A stretch of DNA of 64,000 nt from a bacterium. Its GTDB lineage: Bacteria > Actinomycetota > Acidimicrobiia > Spongiisociales > ZC4RG35. Within the stretch, counting starts at the first letter, position 1, and each line of letters begins with the position of its first letter. The stretch spans positions 62,001 to 126,000 of the forward strand of contig JAHEJW010000004.1 of the NCBI GenBank assembly GCA_024638655.1. Direction: 5' to 3'. This document shows positions 33,981 to 42,644 of this stretch, in pieces. The translations under genes and the position numbers were made by a program. Under the pieces are notes generated by a model. The model made no database searches. It saw nothing but the letters and a program-made list of their open reading frames with translations, and was not told where the DNA came from.

Positions 33981-34888
33981 TGCCGGACCGTCTGCCGGCT
34001 CCTGTATTACCCGACTGGCTGGCGGATCAGCTCCCTTTCGATCGCTACATGATCGATGTCGGTGACGGGCTGCGCAGTCATGTCATGGAGCAGGGCGAGG
34101 GACATCCTGTGCTGCTCTTTCACGGCAATCCGACCTGGGGGTATCTATACAGAAAGGTCGCTGCTGAATTGGAGGGCGAGCCCCTCAGGCTGATCATGCC
34201 AGACCTGATCGGCTTCGGTTTCTCCGACCGGGCATCGGATCGCGCCGACTACACCCTGGCGAACCACGTCCGATGGATGGGCAAGCTGGTTGGATCGCTC
34301 GGCCTAGACCGTGCGACTTTCGTGATCCAGGACTGGGGTGGCCCGATTGGTCTGCACGTCGCCCACCAGCACCCCCGGCTCATGACCGGCCTGGTGGTGA
34401 TGAACACCACGATCGGCCCACCCCGGCCCGGCTTCAAACCAACTCTCTTCCACCGAGTTTTCTCGAGTCGTGTGGGGGAGTGGGCCGCCAGGTGGTTGAG
34501 CCTTCCCCACGGCGCGATGCACTATTTCCAAGGCGACCGTCGGTCGATAGGGCGCCTCGTTCGCAGGTCCTATACCTTCCCGCTCAAAGGCCGAGGTGGT
34601 CATCATGCAGTCATCGAGGCGGTGCGGATGGTGCCCCACGACATGAACCACCCCTCGATTCCATTTCTCACGGAGGCGGGAGCCGCTGCTTCGGGCTTCG
34701 ACGGCCCCACATCGATCGTATGGGGCGACAAGGACCCGGTTCTGGGCAAGCTGCGTCGCCGCGTGACGCGGCAGCTCCCCAATGCCGAAGTCACGGTCAC
34801 CGAGGCAGGTCACTTCCTCCAAGAGGAAGTTCCGGCAGAGATCGCCGCGGCAATCAGGTCGGTGACCAGATCCAGCCGCAAGGGTTGA
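33980..34888 (+). CDS. Haloalkane dehalogenase-like alpha/beta hydrolase
   Basis: A 302-residue alpha/beta hydrolase of the dehalogenase group: HGNPTWGYLYRK (Asn50 and the oxyanion HG), PDLIGFGFSD, nucleophile Asp118 followed by Trp119 in QDWGGPIG, acid in WGDKDP (about Asp252) and His278 in AGHFLQEE. The Asp nucleophile with halide-stabilising Asn and Trp, and the acid after the seventh strand, fit subfamily HLD-I. It would release halide from a haloalkane, but related hydrolases of this layout have other substrates. GTG start overlaps the livG stop (TAGTG), so it is the last gene of the ligase-importer operon. Confidence 0.85.
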   Translation: MPDRLPAPVLPDWLADQLPFDRYMIDVGDGLRSHVMEQGEGHPVLLFHGNPTWGYLYRKVAAELEGEPLRLIMPDLIGFGFSDRASDRADYTLANHVRWMGKLVGSLGLDRATFVIQDWGGPIGLHVAHQHPRLMTGLVVMNTTIGPPRPGFKPTLFHRVFSSRVGEWAARWLSLPHGAMHYFQGDRRSIGRLVRRSYTFPLKGRGGHHAVIEAVRMVPHDMNHPSIPFLTEAGAAASGFDGPTSIVWGDKDPVLGKLRRRVTRQLPNAEVTVTEAGHFLQEEVPAEIAAAIRSVTRSSRKG

Positions 34889-35458
34889 CTAGCGGTCGCC
34901 CAGCAGCTTCCAGGCTCCGGGCAGCAACAGACCCGCCGCAGCCGCCTTGATGAGGTCACCAAGGAGGAAGGGCACCACACCCTTTTCGACCGCCTCGAGA
35001 AGAGGCCAACCCGTGGCAGCCATCAGTCCGACGACACCAAGGACGTAGATGACGATTGATCCAACGATGAAGGCGGTGAACATCGTGGCGAAACTCCGAT
35101 CCTGGCGCTTCTCGGCGAGACGGCCGACGAGGGCGGCGGCAAGGATGAAGCCAAACAGGTAACCCCCGGTGGCTCCGGTGAGTACCTCCACGCCGCCGGA
35201 TGCGTCGGTGAAGACCGGTGCGCCCAGGGCACCGACAGCCAGGTAGGCGAACTGACCGGCCGCACCCAGCTTCCATCCCAGGGCGGCACCTGTGAGGAGC
35301 ACTGCGAACGTCTGGCCGGTGATCGGCACCGGTGTGAAGGGGAGCGGGATCCGCACCTGGGCGGCCAGGGCAGTGATGGCGGCGGCCGCCACGACCAGCA
35401 ACGACGACATGACCGCCGAGCGTGGAAGAAGTCTTTGTGTGATAACCGCTGACGTCAT
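34889..35458 (-). CDS. bioY: Biotin transporter BioY (ECF S component)
   Basis: A 189-residue membrane protein with six hydrophobic segments and BioY motifs: ITALAAQVRIPLPFTPVPITGQTFAVLL, GQFAYLAVGALGAPVFTDASGG, GGYLFGFILAAALVG and FLLGDLIKAAAAGLLLPGAW. BioY binds biotin and works with EcfA/EcfT or alone. No ATPase subunit is adjacent. Starts at 35458 or 35410 (MSSLLVV) are possible. It is convergent with the dehalogenase-like gene with no gap. No known biotin operator was recognised upstream. Confidence 0.94.
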   Translation of the reverse strand: MTSAVITQRLLPRSAVMSSLLVVAAAAITALAAQVRIPLPFTPVPITGQTFAVLLTGAALGWKLGAAGQFAYLAVGALGAPVFTDASGGVEVLTGATGGYLFGFILAAALVGRLAEKRQDRSFATMFTAFIVGSIVIYVLGVVGLMAATGWPLLEAVEKGVVPFLLGDLIKAAAAGLLLPGAWKLLGDR

Positions 35459-35553
35459 GGTTTATCTCCTCGAAACAGCGCTTTGCCAACAATAGGTCTG
35501 AGACTCATAGAGCCAGGTCATCGTTACCGTCTCAAAGCCGGGAGCCATCTGAG

Positions 35554-36570
35554 ATGCCGTCCACAGAAGCCACAGGAAGCTCGAAATGGCCCGTCTATCT
35601 GATCGGGGCTCTCTTTGCGCTCGGGGTCCTGGGGACTGCTCTGTGGAATGTCGAGCTCCCATATCTCGCATACTCGCCGGGTCAAGTCTCAGACGCTGCA
35701 GATGCGATTGTGGTTCGGGACGTAGAGGTTTTCCCGCCCGAGGGTGAGCTGTTGATGCTCACGGTCATAGCTCCCGAGGTGAATGTCTTCGAGGCCCTGA
35801 TAGCCGGCTTCGACCCTACGATCGACCTGGTTCGAAGAGAGGCCGTGCGAAGGGTCGGTGAGACCGACGAGGAGTACCGGAACCGCGTCCTACAGCAGAT
35901 GGACGATTCGAACTTCAGATCTGTGGCGGTGGCCCTCGGCTACCTCGGAATCGAGCTGATGCCGACCGAAGTGGTGATCAACGAGTTCGTCGAGGGTGTG
36001 CCGGCACAGTCGGTCCTCGAATTGGGGGACACCATCAAGGCGGTCAACGGGCTCCCGGTGACGTCGGCGACAGAGATCCGGCCGCTGATCGAAGGTCTCG
36101 AGCCGGGAGACACCATCGAGGTGACGGTCGTTCGGAATGGGACCGACTCGACTGTCGTCGTCGAGTTGGCGGAGAGAGAGGACGAAGTTGGAGCCGTGAT
36201 GATCGGGGTGACACTTGGCGAGCTGACAGGCCCTCCGTTTCCACTCGAGGTCAGTGCCGGTGACGTCGGCGGCCCTTCGGCGGGATTGATGCACACTCTG
36301 GCGATCATCGACATACTCACCGAAGGTGAGCTGACCAAAGGGAACGTGGTTGCCGGCACTGGGACGATCAGAATGGACGGCACCGTCGGCAACATTGGGG
36401 GAGTCAGACAGAAAGTCGTGGCAGCCGAGGCTGCCGGTGCGGACTACATGCTGGTGCCGGAAGGCAACTATCAGACGGCTCTGACCGCCAAATACGACGC
36501 GATCCAGATCGTCCCCGTGGCGACTCTCGCCGATGCCATTGGGTTTCTGGAGGGCCTGGACGAAGCCTGA
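35554..36570 (+). CDS. PDZ domain and Lon-type (S16) protease domain membrane protein (YlbL-like)
   Basis: A 338-residue protein. An N-terminal membrane segment (WPVYLIGALFALGVLGTALW) anchors an extracytoplasmic region that opens LPYLAYSPGQVSDAADAI. A PDZ domain (about 130-210: VINEFVEGVPAQSVLELGDT, IKAVNGLPVTSATEI) precedes a Lon C-terminal proteolytic domain with Ser in GDVGGPSAGLMH and Lys in GGVRQKVVAAEAAGA. The Ser-Lys dyad is intact. In many actinobacteria this gene neighbours UPF0182 and DUF2342 genes (Rv3193c-Rv3195 in M. tuberculosis), and a UPF0182 gene lies 2.5 kb downstream here. Confidence 0.93.
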   Translation: MPSTEATGSSKWPVYLIGALFALGVLGTALWNVELPYLAYSPGQVSDAADAIVVRDVEVFPPEGELLMLTVIAPEVNVFEALIAGFDPTIDLVRREAVRRVGETDEEYRNRVLQQMDDSNFRSVAVALGYLGIELMPTEVVINEFVEGVPAQSVLELGDTIKAVNGLPVTSATEIRPLIEGLEPGDTIEVTVVRNGTDSTVVVELAEREDEVGAVMIGVTLGELTGPPFPLEVSAGDVGGPSAGLMHTLAIIDILTEGELTKGNVVAGTGTIRMDGTVGNIGGVRQKVVAAEAAGADYMLVPEGNYQTALTAKYDAIQIVPVATLADAIGFLEGLDEA

Positions 36571-36643
36571 GCGGGGCTTTTCAGACCCGTTCTGACCGGC
36601 AAAGGTCCGGCTGGAGTGGTTCGGCCAGTATCTTCTAAGGCGA

Positions 36644-38392
36644 ATGGCTTCCGAGATAACTCCTGGCGACATCCGCCGCGCCGAATTCCGAACCACCCTG
36701 AGGGGCTTCGATCGTGAACAGGTCGTGAGCTTTCTCGGCTCGATCGCCGAGCAGGTGGAGCGGCTCCAGGCGAAGGTGGAGACGCTGGCGGCGCAAGCGA
36801 CGGAGACCGCGAGTCGCGACCTGGAGGAAGAGTTCGACAAGATTGGACACGAGGTCAGTTCGATCCTTCAAACGGCCAGGGAAGCCGCCGATTCGATGAG
36901 AGAGCGGGCGGCTCTCGATGCCGCCCGTTGGCGGAGTGAGGCCATGGAGGAAGCCGAGGCCAACCGTAAGGAGGCTGCCTCAGACGCCGAGGCTCTTCGT
37001 CGCGATGCATGGGCCGCCGGCTCGGAACTGCTCAGGCAGTCCGCAGCGGAAGCCAAGAGCATGCGCGAAGAGGCAGAGCGCGACGTCCTCACGATTCAGG
37101 GCGAAGCGGAGCGCGAGTCTCATCGTCTCACGTCAGGTGCGAGGCGAGAGGCCGAGGACACTCTCAGAAACGCCCGGATGGAAGCCGAGAAGATGACCAC
37201 CGACGCTGCCAAGCGGCGTGACGAGATCATCGATTCAGCCAACAGGCAGGCGGCGGCGGCTCAGGAGCGCACTCGCGCTTTGGAGCAGAGGCGAGACGAG
37301 TTGATGGACGAGCTGGAGAATGTCCGCACAACCCTGAGCCGCCTCGAAGGCAGTCTCGACGAGAAACGGGAGAGCCTGGAGCTCTCCAAAGCGGACAGCA
37401 CCACCGTTCGAGTCGTCCCGTCTGCAAAGCAGCCAATCGACCCGGACCAATGGGAACCGGGCGAAACTGTGCGCGTTGTCCGGTCCGAGGACGAGCCTCC
37501 CGAGCACGTCTTGGACATAGATCTTCCCGACCAGGACATCGAGCCCGGGATGAGCATCGAACCCATTCCCGTGACCCGACCAAGCGTCGAGGTGGTGCGG
37601 CCACAAGAGAGTCACCGGCCCCAACGAGCCGGGACCGCCGACCAGGCCGAGCCTGTAGTGGAGCCCGAAGGAGCTGAGGAGCCTGGGCCGATCCAAGAGC
37701 ATTCGCCGACCCTCGAAGAAGAGCCAAGCCAACCGGCCGACTCGACAGCAGGAGATGACGACGACGTACATGCTCTGTTCGAGTCGCTCCGCGTTGCTGG
37801 AGATGTCGCCGAGGTCAGACCGAACGACTTGGCGACTGCTGCAGTCGAGGACACCCAGCCTGAGCCCCTGGCGGCCGAGAAGTCTGACGAGCCGGCCGAA
37901 GACCTGTCCCGCGATTGGATCGAGGTCCGCGGAGCCCGTCTTCTTCCGATAACGAATCGCGCCTTACGGGGGGCGAAGAAGTCGCTGACCGAGCTTCAGA
38001 ACATCGCCCTTGACGGTTTGCGGACCGATGACGACTGGCGGCCGGACGAAGCCGTCATCCGCGAGACGCTTCAGGCGGAATTGATTGCCGTGTGGGCGGA
38101 GAGTTTCGCGGCAGGTCATGCGGTCGCCGAGGAGATGACCGGTTCGAAGATCAAGCGCCCGCCAAATCCGGCAGCCGATTCGGTGCCACTGCTTGCCCAG
38201 GCCCTGGCTTCAGCCGTCTCCTCGGCCCTCGATGAATCCGACGAAGGCCCCAGGGCAAGGCAGTCGGCCGTGTCACGCGTGTTCCGGGTCTGGAGGACGG
38301 ACGAGGCCGAGCGCAGAATCCGAGAGTTGGCGATCCGTTCTTACCAGCTCGGTGTGGAGCGATCTGTAGAGGTGCACACACCTGTGGCTTGA
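36644..38392 (+). CDS. DivIVA-domain coiled-coil protein with long acidic C-terminal region
   Basis: A 582-residue protein. Residues 1-60 form a DivIVA N-terminal domain (ITPGDIRRAEFRTTLRGFDREQVVSFLGSI) that in the family binds curved membrane. A long heptad-rich coiled coil (about 60-245, with many Glu/Ala/Arg repeats such as EAERDVLTIQGEAERESHRL) follows, then a disordered Pro/Glu-rich segment (260-400) and a helical C-terminal domain (about 420-580). It is much longer than Bacillus DivIVA (about 165 residues). DivIVA proteins organise polar growth and division; in actinobacteria Wag31 guides cell-wall synthesis. Another Wag31 may exist elsewhere in the genome. Confidence 0.88.
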   Translation: MASEITPGDIRRAEFRTTLRGFDREQVVSFLGSIAEQVERLQAKVETLAAQATETASRDLEEEFDKIGHEVSSILQTAREAADSMRERAALDAARWRSEAMEEAEANRKEAASDAEALRRDAWAAGSELLRQSAAEAKSMREEAERDVLTIQGEAERESHRLTSGARREAEDTLRNARMEAEKMTTDAAKRRDEIIDSANRQAAAAQERTRALEQRRDELMDELENVRTTLSRLEGSLDEKRESLELSKADSTTVRVVPSAKQPIDPDQWEPGETVRVVRSEDEPPEHVLDIDLPDQDIEPGMSIEPIPVTRPSVEVVRPQESHRPQRAGTADQAEPVVEPEGAEEPGPIQEHSPTLEEEPSQPADSTAGDDDDVHALFESLRVAGDVAEVRPNDLATAAVEDTQPEPLAAEKSDEPAEDLSRDWIEVRGARLLPITNRALRGAKKSLTELQNIALDGLRTDDDWRPDEAVIRETLQAELIAVWAESFAAGHAVAEEMTGSKIKRPPNPAADSVPLLAQALASAVSSALDESDEGPRARQSAVSRVFRVWRTDEAERRIRELAIRSYQLGVERSVEVHTPVA

Positions 38393-38494
38393 CCTCAACT
38401 CGGGCGCCGATCTGCATTTGGGCATTTCGGCACTAGAAGGAATTTCGTAGACAGTTGAGAATCAGGGAGCGCATAGAGCCGAGGAGGTCGAGTC

Positions 38495-38950
38495 ATGGAC
38501 CGGATACTCCTGGCAACCGACGGCTCTGCATCGGCGTTCAGCGCCGCTGAGCTGAGCGGGCAACTGTCGCGAGGTTTCCGTGCGCCCGTCGACATCATCC
38601 ACGTCGTGAGAGAGCACGACCTCTCGTCTCCGGGTCTCTACGACTACATAACCGACTACACGGACCTGGAGGAGTACTACGGGATACGCCGCGCAGCAAT
38701 GGAGTCGGCGGGCTCGCGGATCGTGACGGAGACCGCCCGTATCGTCGAGAACGCCGGCGGAGCGGTGGACCACGAGGAAGTCGCCGTTGGAGATCCCGCG
38801 AGCGAGATCGTCGAGATGGCGATATTGCTGAAGTCGGAATGCATCGTCATGGGTCGGCGCGGTCTCGGTGAGATCGGAGGGATTGTGTTGGGCAGCGTCT
38901 CCCACAAGGTCGCCCAACTCTGTGAGAAGACACTGATAACCACGATCTGA
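38495..38950 (+). CDS. Universal stress protein (UspA family)
   Basis: A 151-residue single-domain Usp: MDRILLATDGSASAFSAAEL, a central helix pair, DHEEVAVGDPASEIVEMA and the ATP-binding-type ending IVMGRRGLGEIGGIVLGSVSHKV (compare GxRG...GSVS/T). Usp proteins bind ATP and act in stress physiology. GAGGAGG precedes the ATG. Alone in its transcription unit as far as can be seen. Confidence 0.94.
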   Translation: MDRILLATDGSASAFSAAELSGQLSRGFRAPVDIIHVVREHDLSSPGLYDYITDYTDLEEYYGIRRAAMESAGSRIVTETARIVENAGGAVDHEEVAVGDPASEIVEMAILLKSECIVMGRRGLGEIGGIVLGSVSHKVAQLCEKTLITTI

Positions 38951-39031
38951 CCCGGGCATCGGCCCCGACCACCCGCGCTCTCGTCGTTTGCCCGTCTCCA
39001 CAAGAACCCGCCACCCTTAGACTCCGGCGGG

Positions 39032-41935
39032 ATGTTCACCAGGGTTCCTTCTGACTATGGCGGCTCCGATCGCCGGAGGACACTGAGAGTTGTCCTACTC
39101 ATAGGTGTAGCCGGGTATCTCCTGCTGACTGCGGCCGGGACGATATGGACCGACTTCCTGTGGTTCGACTCCATCTCTTACAGAGACGTGTGGCTGCGTA
39201 ACTGGGGGATGTCTCTGTTGCTCGGGGGGATCGGTATCGCGGTCTCTTTCGCCGTTCTTTGGCTGAGCCTGCGTCTGGTCGACTACTTCTCTCCGCGGTG
39301 GGCGCCCTTCGACCTGACAGAAGAGGAGGAGCTGATCGAGCGATTCCGCGAGTGGATCGAGCCGCGAGTTCGCCAGATCAGGCTCCTTGTGACCGCCGGT
39401 CTTGCCGTGATTCTCGGGCTCACCGTGGCCACCTGGCGCGATGAAGTCTTTCTATTCCTCAACTCTCAGGACTTCGGGGACACCGAGCCGATCTTCGGAG
39501 CCGACCTGGGTTTCTACATGTTCGAGCTGCCTCTCTTCGAGACTGCGGTGGACTGGATCTTCAACCTGATGGTGCTGGCGACGGTTGTCGTCGCCATCGC
39601 TCAGTACTTGAACGGCGGGATTCGCTTCGACGGCCGTCGATTGTCGACGACAAGAGGAGCGAAGATCCACCTCTCGGTGATGTTCGCGCTGATCGCCCTC
39701 ATCCGGGCGGTCTCGTATCGGCTCGACATGTACGAGCTGTTGCTGTCCAACAACGCCGAAGGCTTCTTCGGGCCGGGGTTCACCGACATCAACGCACGTC
39801 TACCTGCGCTGCGTCTGCTCTTGATCATCGCTTTGATCGCCGCGGTCCTGTTCGTCCTCAACATCTTCAGACAGGGATGGACTCTCGCATTGGTATCGGT
39901 CGGGTCCTGGGTGGTGGTCGCCATCGCTGCCGGAGCGATCTATCCGGCGATAATCGAGAGGGTGCAGGTCGATCCCAATCGTCTTGGCAAGGAACGGCCC
40001 TATCTCATCAGCAACCTGGAAATGACCCGGGACGCATACCAACTAGACGGTGTCGAAGTGGTTCCATTCCCGGCAGCGACCGATCTGACCGCCAACGATG
40101 TCGAGGCCAACCGGCTGACGATCGACAATCTGAGGATTTGGAACACGTCCGTACTACCCAGGACATACCAGAATTTCCAGGAGTTGGAGCCCTACTACGC
40201 CCTCGACAAAGTGGATACCGATCGTTATCTGACCGATGGGGTGCCCCGCCAGGTCATGATCGCAGTCCGTGAGCTAGAAGAGCTCAATCTGCCACGCGAC
40301 GATTGGCAGAACACCCACCTGTTCTACACACACGGGTACGGGGCAGTGGTCAACGAGGCCGATGTCGTTCAACCCGACGGCCAGCCGAACTTCCTCCTCA
40401 AAGACGTGCCGCCGGTGGCGTCGGTCCCGGGTCTGGAGCTGCTGGAGCCCCGTGTCTACTTCGGGGAGACCTACCAGAGAGGTAGGCCGGTGATCGTCAA
40501 AACCGGCTCAGAGCCTCAGGAGATCGACATTCCCTTGGAGCAGGGGACCCAGTTCAACGAATACCAGGGCGAAGCGGGTGTCGAGATCGACAACTTCTTC
40601 AAGAGAGCTGCATTCGCTTTCCGCTACCGCGACCTCAACCTCCTCATCTCCAGTCAGATCAGGTCCGATAGCAGGGTGCTCGTGGAGAGAAACGTCCGGG
40701 CGATCGTTGACGAGGTAGCGCCTTTCCTCGAAGCGGATGCCGACCCCTATCCGGTCATAGTGGATGGAAGGATTCTGTGGGTTCTCGACATGTACACGAC
40801 GTCGAGGAAATACCCCTACTCACAGCCGCTCGACTTCGATGCCCTCGACCGTTTGAAAGTCAGCTCCGAGCTCACTCCCGGAATCAACTACTTGCGCAAC
40901 TCGGTCAAGGCCGTAATCGACGCCCAGAACGGGGACGTCAGCCTCTACCTGTTCGATCCGTCGGATCCGCTGGCCAGGGCGTGGTCTGAGACGTACCCGA
41001 ATCTGTTCGAGGCTGCCGAAGCCATGCCCGAGGGCATCGAACAACACCTCCGCTACCCACAGGACCTCTTCAGGGTGCAGAGCTCCATCTATCTCGAGTA
41101 TCACGTGACTGATGAAGCACAGCTGTTCTCGGGCAACGATGCCTGGTCGCTTCCCGGAGACCCTTCGACCATCGACCGCAGTGACGACGAACGTCTCAAG
41201 GGTGATCTGAGACCTGGTCTCGACCCGACACCGCTCGCCCAGATGCTCCCCTACTACCTGCTCACCGAGCTTCCCGGCGAAGAGGATCTTTCATATCTGC
41301 TACTTCAGCCGTTCACACCCCGTGACCGACGCAACATGGTCGGTTTCCTGGTCGCCGACTCCACCCCCGGCCGATATGGGCGTCTCATCGAGCTGCGAAT
41401 GCCCCAGGGCCGGCTGGTCGATGGGAGCGAGCAGGCGGGCCAGCGGATCGAGCAGGATGCTGAAATCAGCCAGCAGCTCTCGCTGTGGCGTGGCGAAGGC
41501 TCCAACGTGATCAAAGGCGACATGCTCGTGGTGCCGGTGGAGGAATCGGTCCTCTACTTCCAGCCGATCTTCCTCGAGGAGGAAGGTGGGGCCTTCCCTG
41601 AGTTCCGACGTATAGCCGTGGTCTACTCGGACCGGGTGGAGTGGGCGGATTCGATCGATGGCGCCCTGGAGCTCGTGTTCGGCGAGAGCTCCGAAGACGG
41701 CGGAGAAGGTCAAGACGGCGGCGAAACCCCGCCCTCCGGTGACCAAACCGTCGAGGAACTCGTTGCCGAGGCCAACACCGCCTTCGCCAATGCCAACTCG
41801 GCCCTGCGCAGAGGCGATCTCGCCGAGTACCAGCGCTGGGTGGAGGAGGCGGAGAGGATTCTCGCCGAGATCTCATCGTTGCTGGACCCGGCGGATGCGG
41901 GGACAGATGCCAGAGCCCCCATCAGGTTGAGCTGA
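39032..41935 (+). CDS. UPF0182 family large membrane protein
   Basis: A 967-residue protein of the UPF0182/COG1615 family, near its usual length. Seven N-terminal hydrophobic segments (residues 20-310) include GTIWTDFLWFDSISYRDVW and DLGFYMFELPLFETAVDWIF. A large extracytoplasmic domain follows, with family motifs RPYLISNLEMTRDAYQLDGV, IRIWNTSVLPRTYQNFQ-like, HLFYTHGYGAVVN and NNFFKRAAFAFRYRDLNLL-like segments. The C terminus ends in an acidic Gly/Glu-rich linker and a final helix (TAFANANSALRRGDLAEYQRW). Molecular function unknown. Confidence 0.95.
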   Translation: MFTRVPSDYGGSDRRRTLRVVLLIGVAGYLLLTAAGTIWTDFLWFDSISYRDVWLRNWGMSLLLGGIGIAVSFAVLWLSLRLVDYFSPRWAPFDLTEEEELIERFREWIEPRVRQIRLLVTAGLAVILGLTVATWRDEVFLFLNSQDFGDTEPIFGADLGFYMFELPLFETAVDWIFNLMVLATVVVAIAQYLNGGIRFDGRRLSTTRGAKIHLSVMFALIALIRAVSYRLDMYELLLSNNAEGFFGPGFTDINARLPALRLLLIIALIAAVLFVLNIFRQGWTLALVSVGSWVVVAIAAGAIYPAIIERVQVDPNRLGKERPYLISNLEMTRDAYQLDGVEVVPFPAATDLTANDVEANRLTIDNLRIWNTSVLPRTYQNFQELEPYYALDKVDTDRYLTDGVPRQVMIAVRELEELNLPRDDWQNTHLFYTHGYGAVVNEADVVQPDGQPNFLLKDVPPVASVPGLELLEPRVYFGETYQRGRPVIVKTGSEPQEIDIPLEQGTQFNEYQGEAGVEIDNFFKRAAFAFRYRDLNLLISSQIRSDSRVLVERNVRAIVDEVAPFLEADADPYPVIVDGRILWVLDMYTTSRKYPYSQPLDFDALDRLKVSSELTPGINYLRNSVKAVIDAQNGDVSLYLFDPSDPLARAWSETYPNLFEAAEAMPEGIEQHLRYPQDLFRVQSSIYLEYHVTDEAQLFSGNDAWSLPGDPSTIDRSDDERLKGDLRPGLDPTPLAQMLPYYLLTELPGEEDLSYLLLQPFTPRDRRNMVGFLVADSTPGRYGRLIELRMPQGRLVDGSEQAGQRIEQDAEISQQLSLWRGEGSNVIKGDMLVVPVEESVLYFQPIFLEEEGGAFPEFRRIAVVYSDRVEWADSIDGALELVFGESSEDGGEGQDGGETPPSGDQTVEELVAEANTAFANANSALRRGDLAEYQRWVEEAERILAEISSLLDPADAGTDARAPIRLS

Positions 41936-41940
41936 CCTTC

Positions 41941-41956
41941 ACCCAGCACGCTGGGT
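41941..41956 (+). terminator. Short hairpin after the UPF0182 gene
   Basis: ACCCAG and CTGGGT pair around a CACG loop a few bases after the stop. The stem is only 6 bp and no U-tract follows, so this is at most a weak terminator or spacer structure before the IF-1-like gene. Confidence 0.3.
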
Positions 41957-41995
41957 TGGCCTAGTCTGGAAAAGTCGTTCGAGAGAAGCAGGATA

Positions 41996-42223
41996 TTGGC
42001 AAAGGACACTGACGAATACGTACGGATGCGAGGCACGGTGCTCAAGATGCTCCCGGACTCGACCTTCGAGGTGGAGTTGGAGAGTGGGTTTCAGCTCCTC
42101 GCCAAGCCCTCGGGCCGCATGCGGCGCGGCCGGGGCATACGTGTGCTGCCCGGAGACACGGTCGACGTCGAGGTATCGACCTACGACCCCACCCGTGGCC
42201 GCATCGTCTGGCGCTACCGCTAG
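41996..42223 (+). CDS. Translation initiation factor IF-1 paralogue
   Basis: A 75-residue OB-fold protein colinear with IF-1: MAKDTDEYVRMRGTVLKMLP, STFEVELESGFQLLAKPSGRM, RVLPGDTVDVEVSTYDPTRG and IVWRYR. It differs from canonical IF-1 where the usual HISGKMRKNYIRI reads KPSGRMRRGRGIRV, an extra residue and more Arg. The start is a TTG with AGGA just upstream. The position after UPF0182, away from the ribosomal-protein cluster where infA usually lies, suggests a second, divergent copy. It would bind the 30S A site if functional. Confidence 0.88.
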   Translation: MAKDTDEYVRMRGTVLKMLPDSTFEVELESGFQLLAKPSGRMRRGRGIRVLPGDTVDVEVSTYDPTRGRIVWRYR

Positions 42224-42281
42224 ACGTTTCGTGGATCCACAGGGTCACCTCGGTGTTGGGACGCGTCAATAGGTCGACTTC

Positions 42282-42644
42282 TTGAGAATCGCACGCATCA
42301 TTCTCCGGGTGACCGACATGGAGCGGTCTCTCGCCTTCTGGTCACAGGAGGTTGGCCTCGAAGTGGAGTTCGCCGGTGGTGAGTTCGCCTTTCTCGACGG
42401 TGGAGGAGTCCAACTCGCTTTGAACCGGGTTGGACAGCTTCCCCGAGACGAGACCATGACCGAGATCGTTTTCGAGGTGGACGACGTGGCCACGGCCTAC
42501 AGCGCTCTCGTGGATCGCGGTGTGGACTTCGAGGTCGAGTTACGCCCGGTGACGTCCGACGGTGAACGGGAGCTGCTGGCAGCGCACTTCTACGACCCGG
42601 ACGGCCACGTCGCAAGTATCACCGGTTGGGTGGAGCAGGCCTGA
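42282..42644 (+). CDS. VOC (glyoxalase/bleomycin-resistance) family protein
   Basis: A 120-residue single-domain protein with paired beta-alpha-beta-beta-beta modules: RIILRVTDMERSLAFWSQEVGLEVEF and, in the second half, TEIVFEVDDVATAYSALVDRGVDFEVE ending AAHFYDPDGHVASITGW. The DPDGH ending is typical of VOC members. Metal ligands (Glu/His) are partly present; the reaction is unknown. The TTG at 42282 is the apparent start. Its 3' end overlaps the convergent SLC12-type gene by 26 bases. Confidence 0.88.
   Translation: MRIARIILRVTDMERSLAFWSQEVGLEVEFAGGEFAFLDGGGVQLALNRVGQLPRDETMTEIVFEVDDVATAYSALVDRGVDFEVELRPVTSDGERELLAAHFYDPDGHVASITGWVEQA

Noticed and set aside
41941-41956. Strong terminator after UPF0182
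   Set aside because: Stem of only 6 bp and no U-tract; listed as a weak hairpin only.
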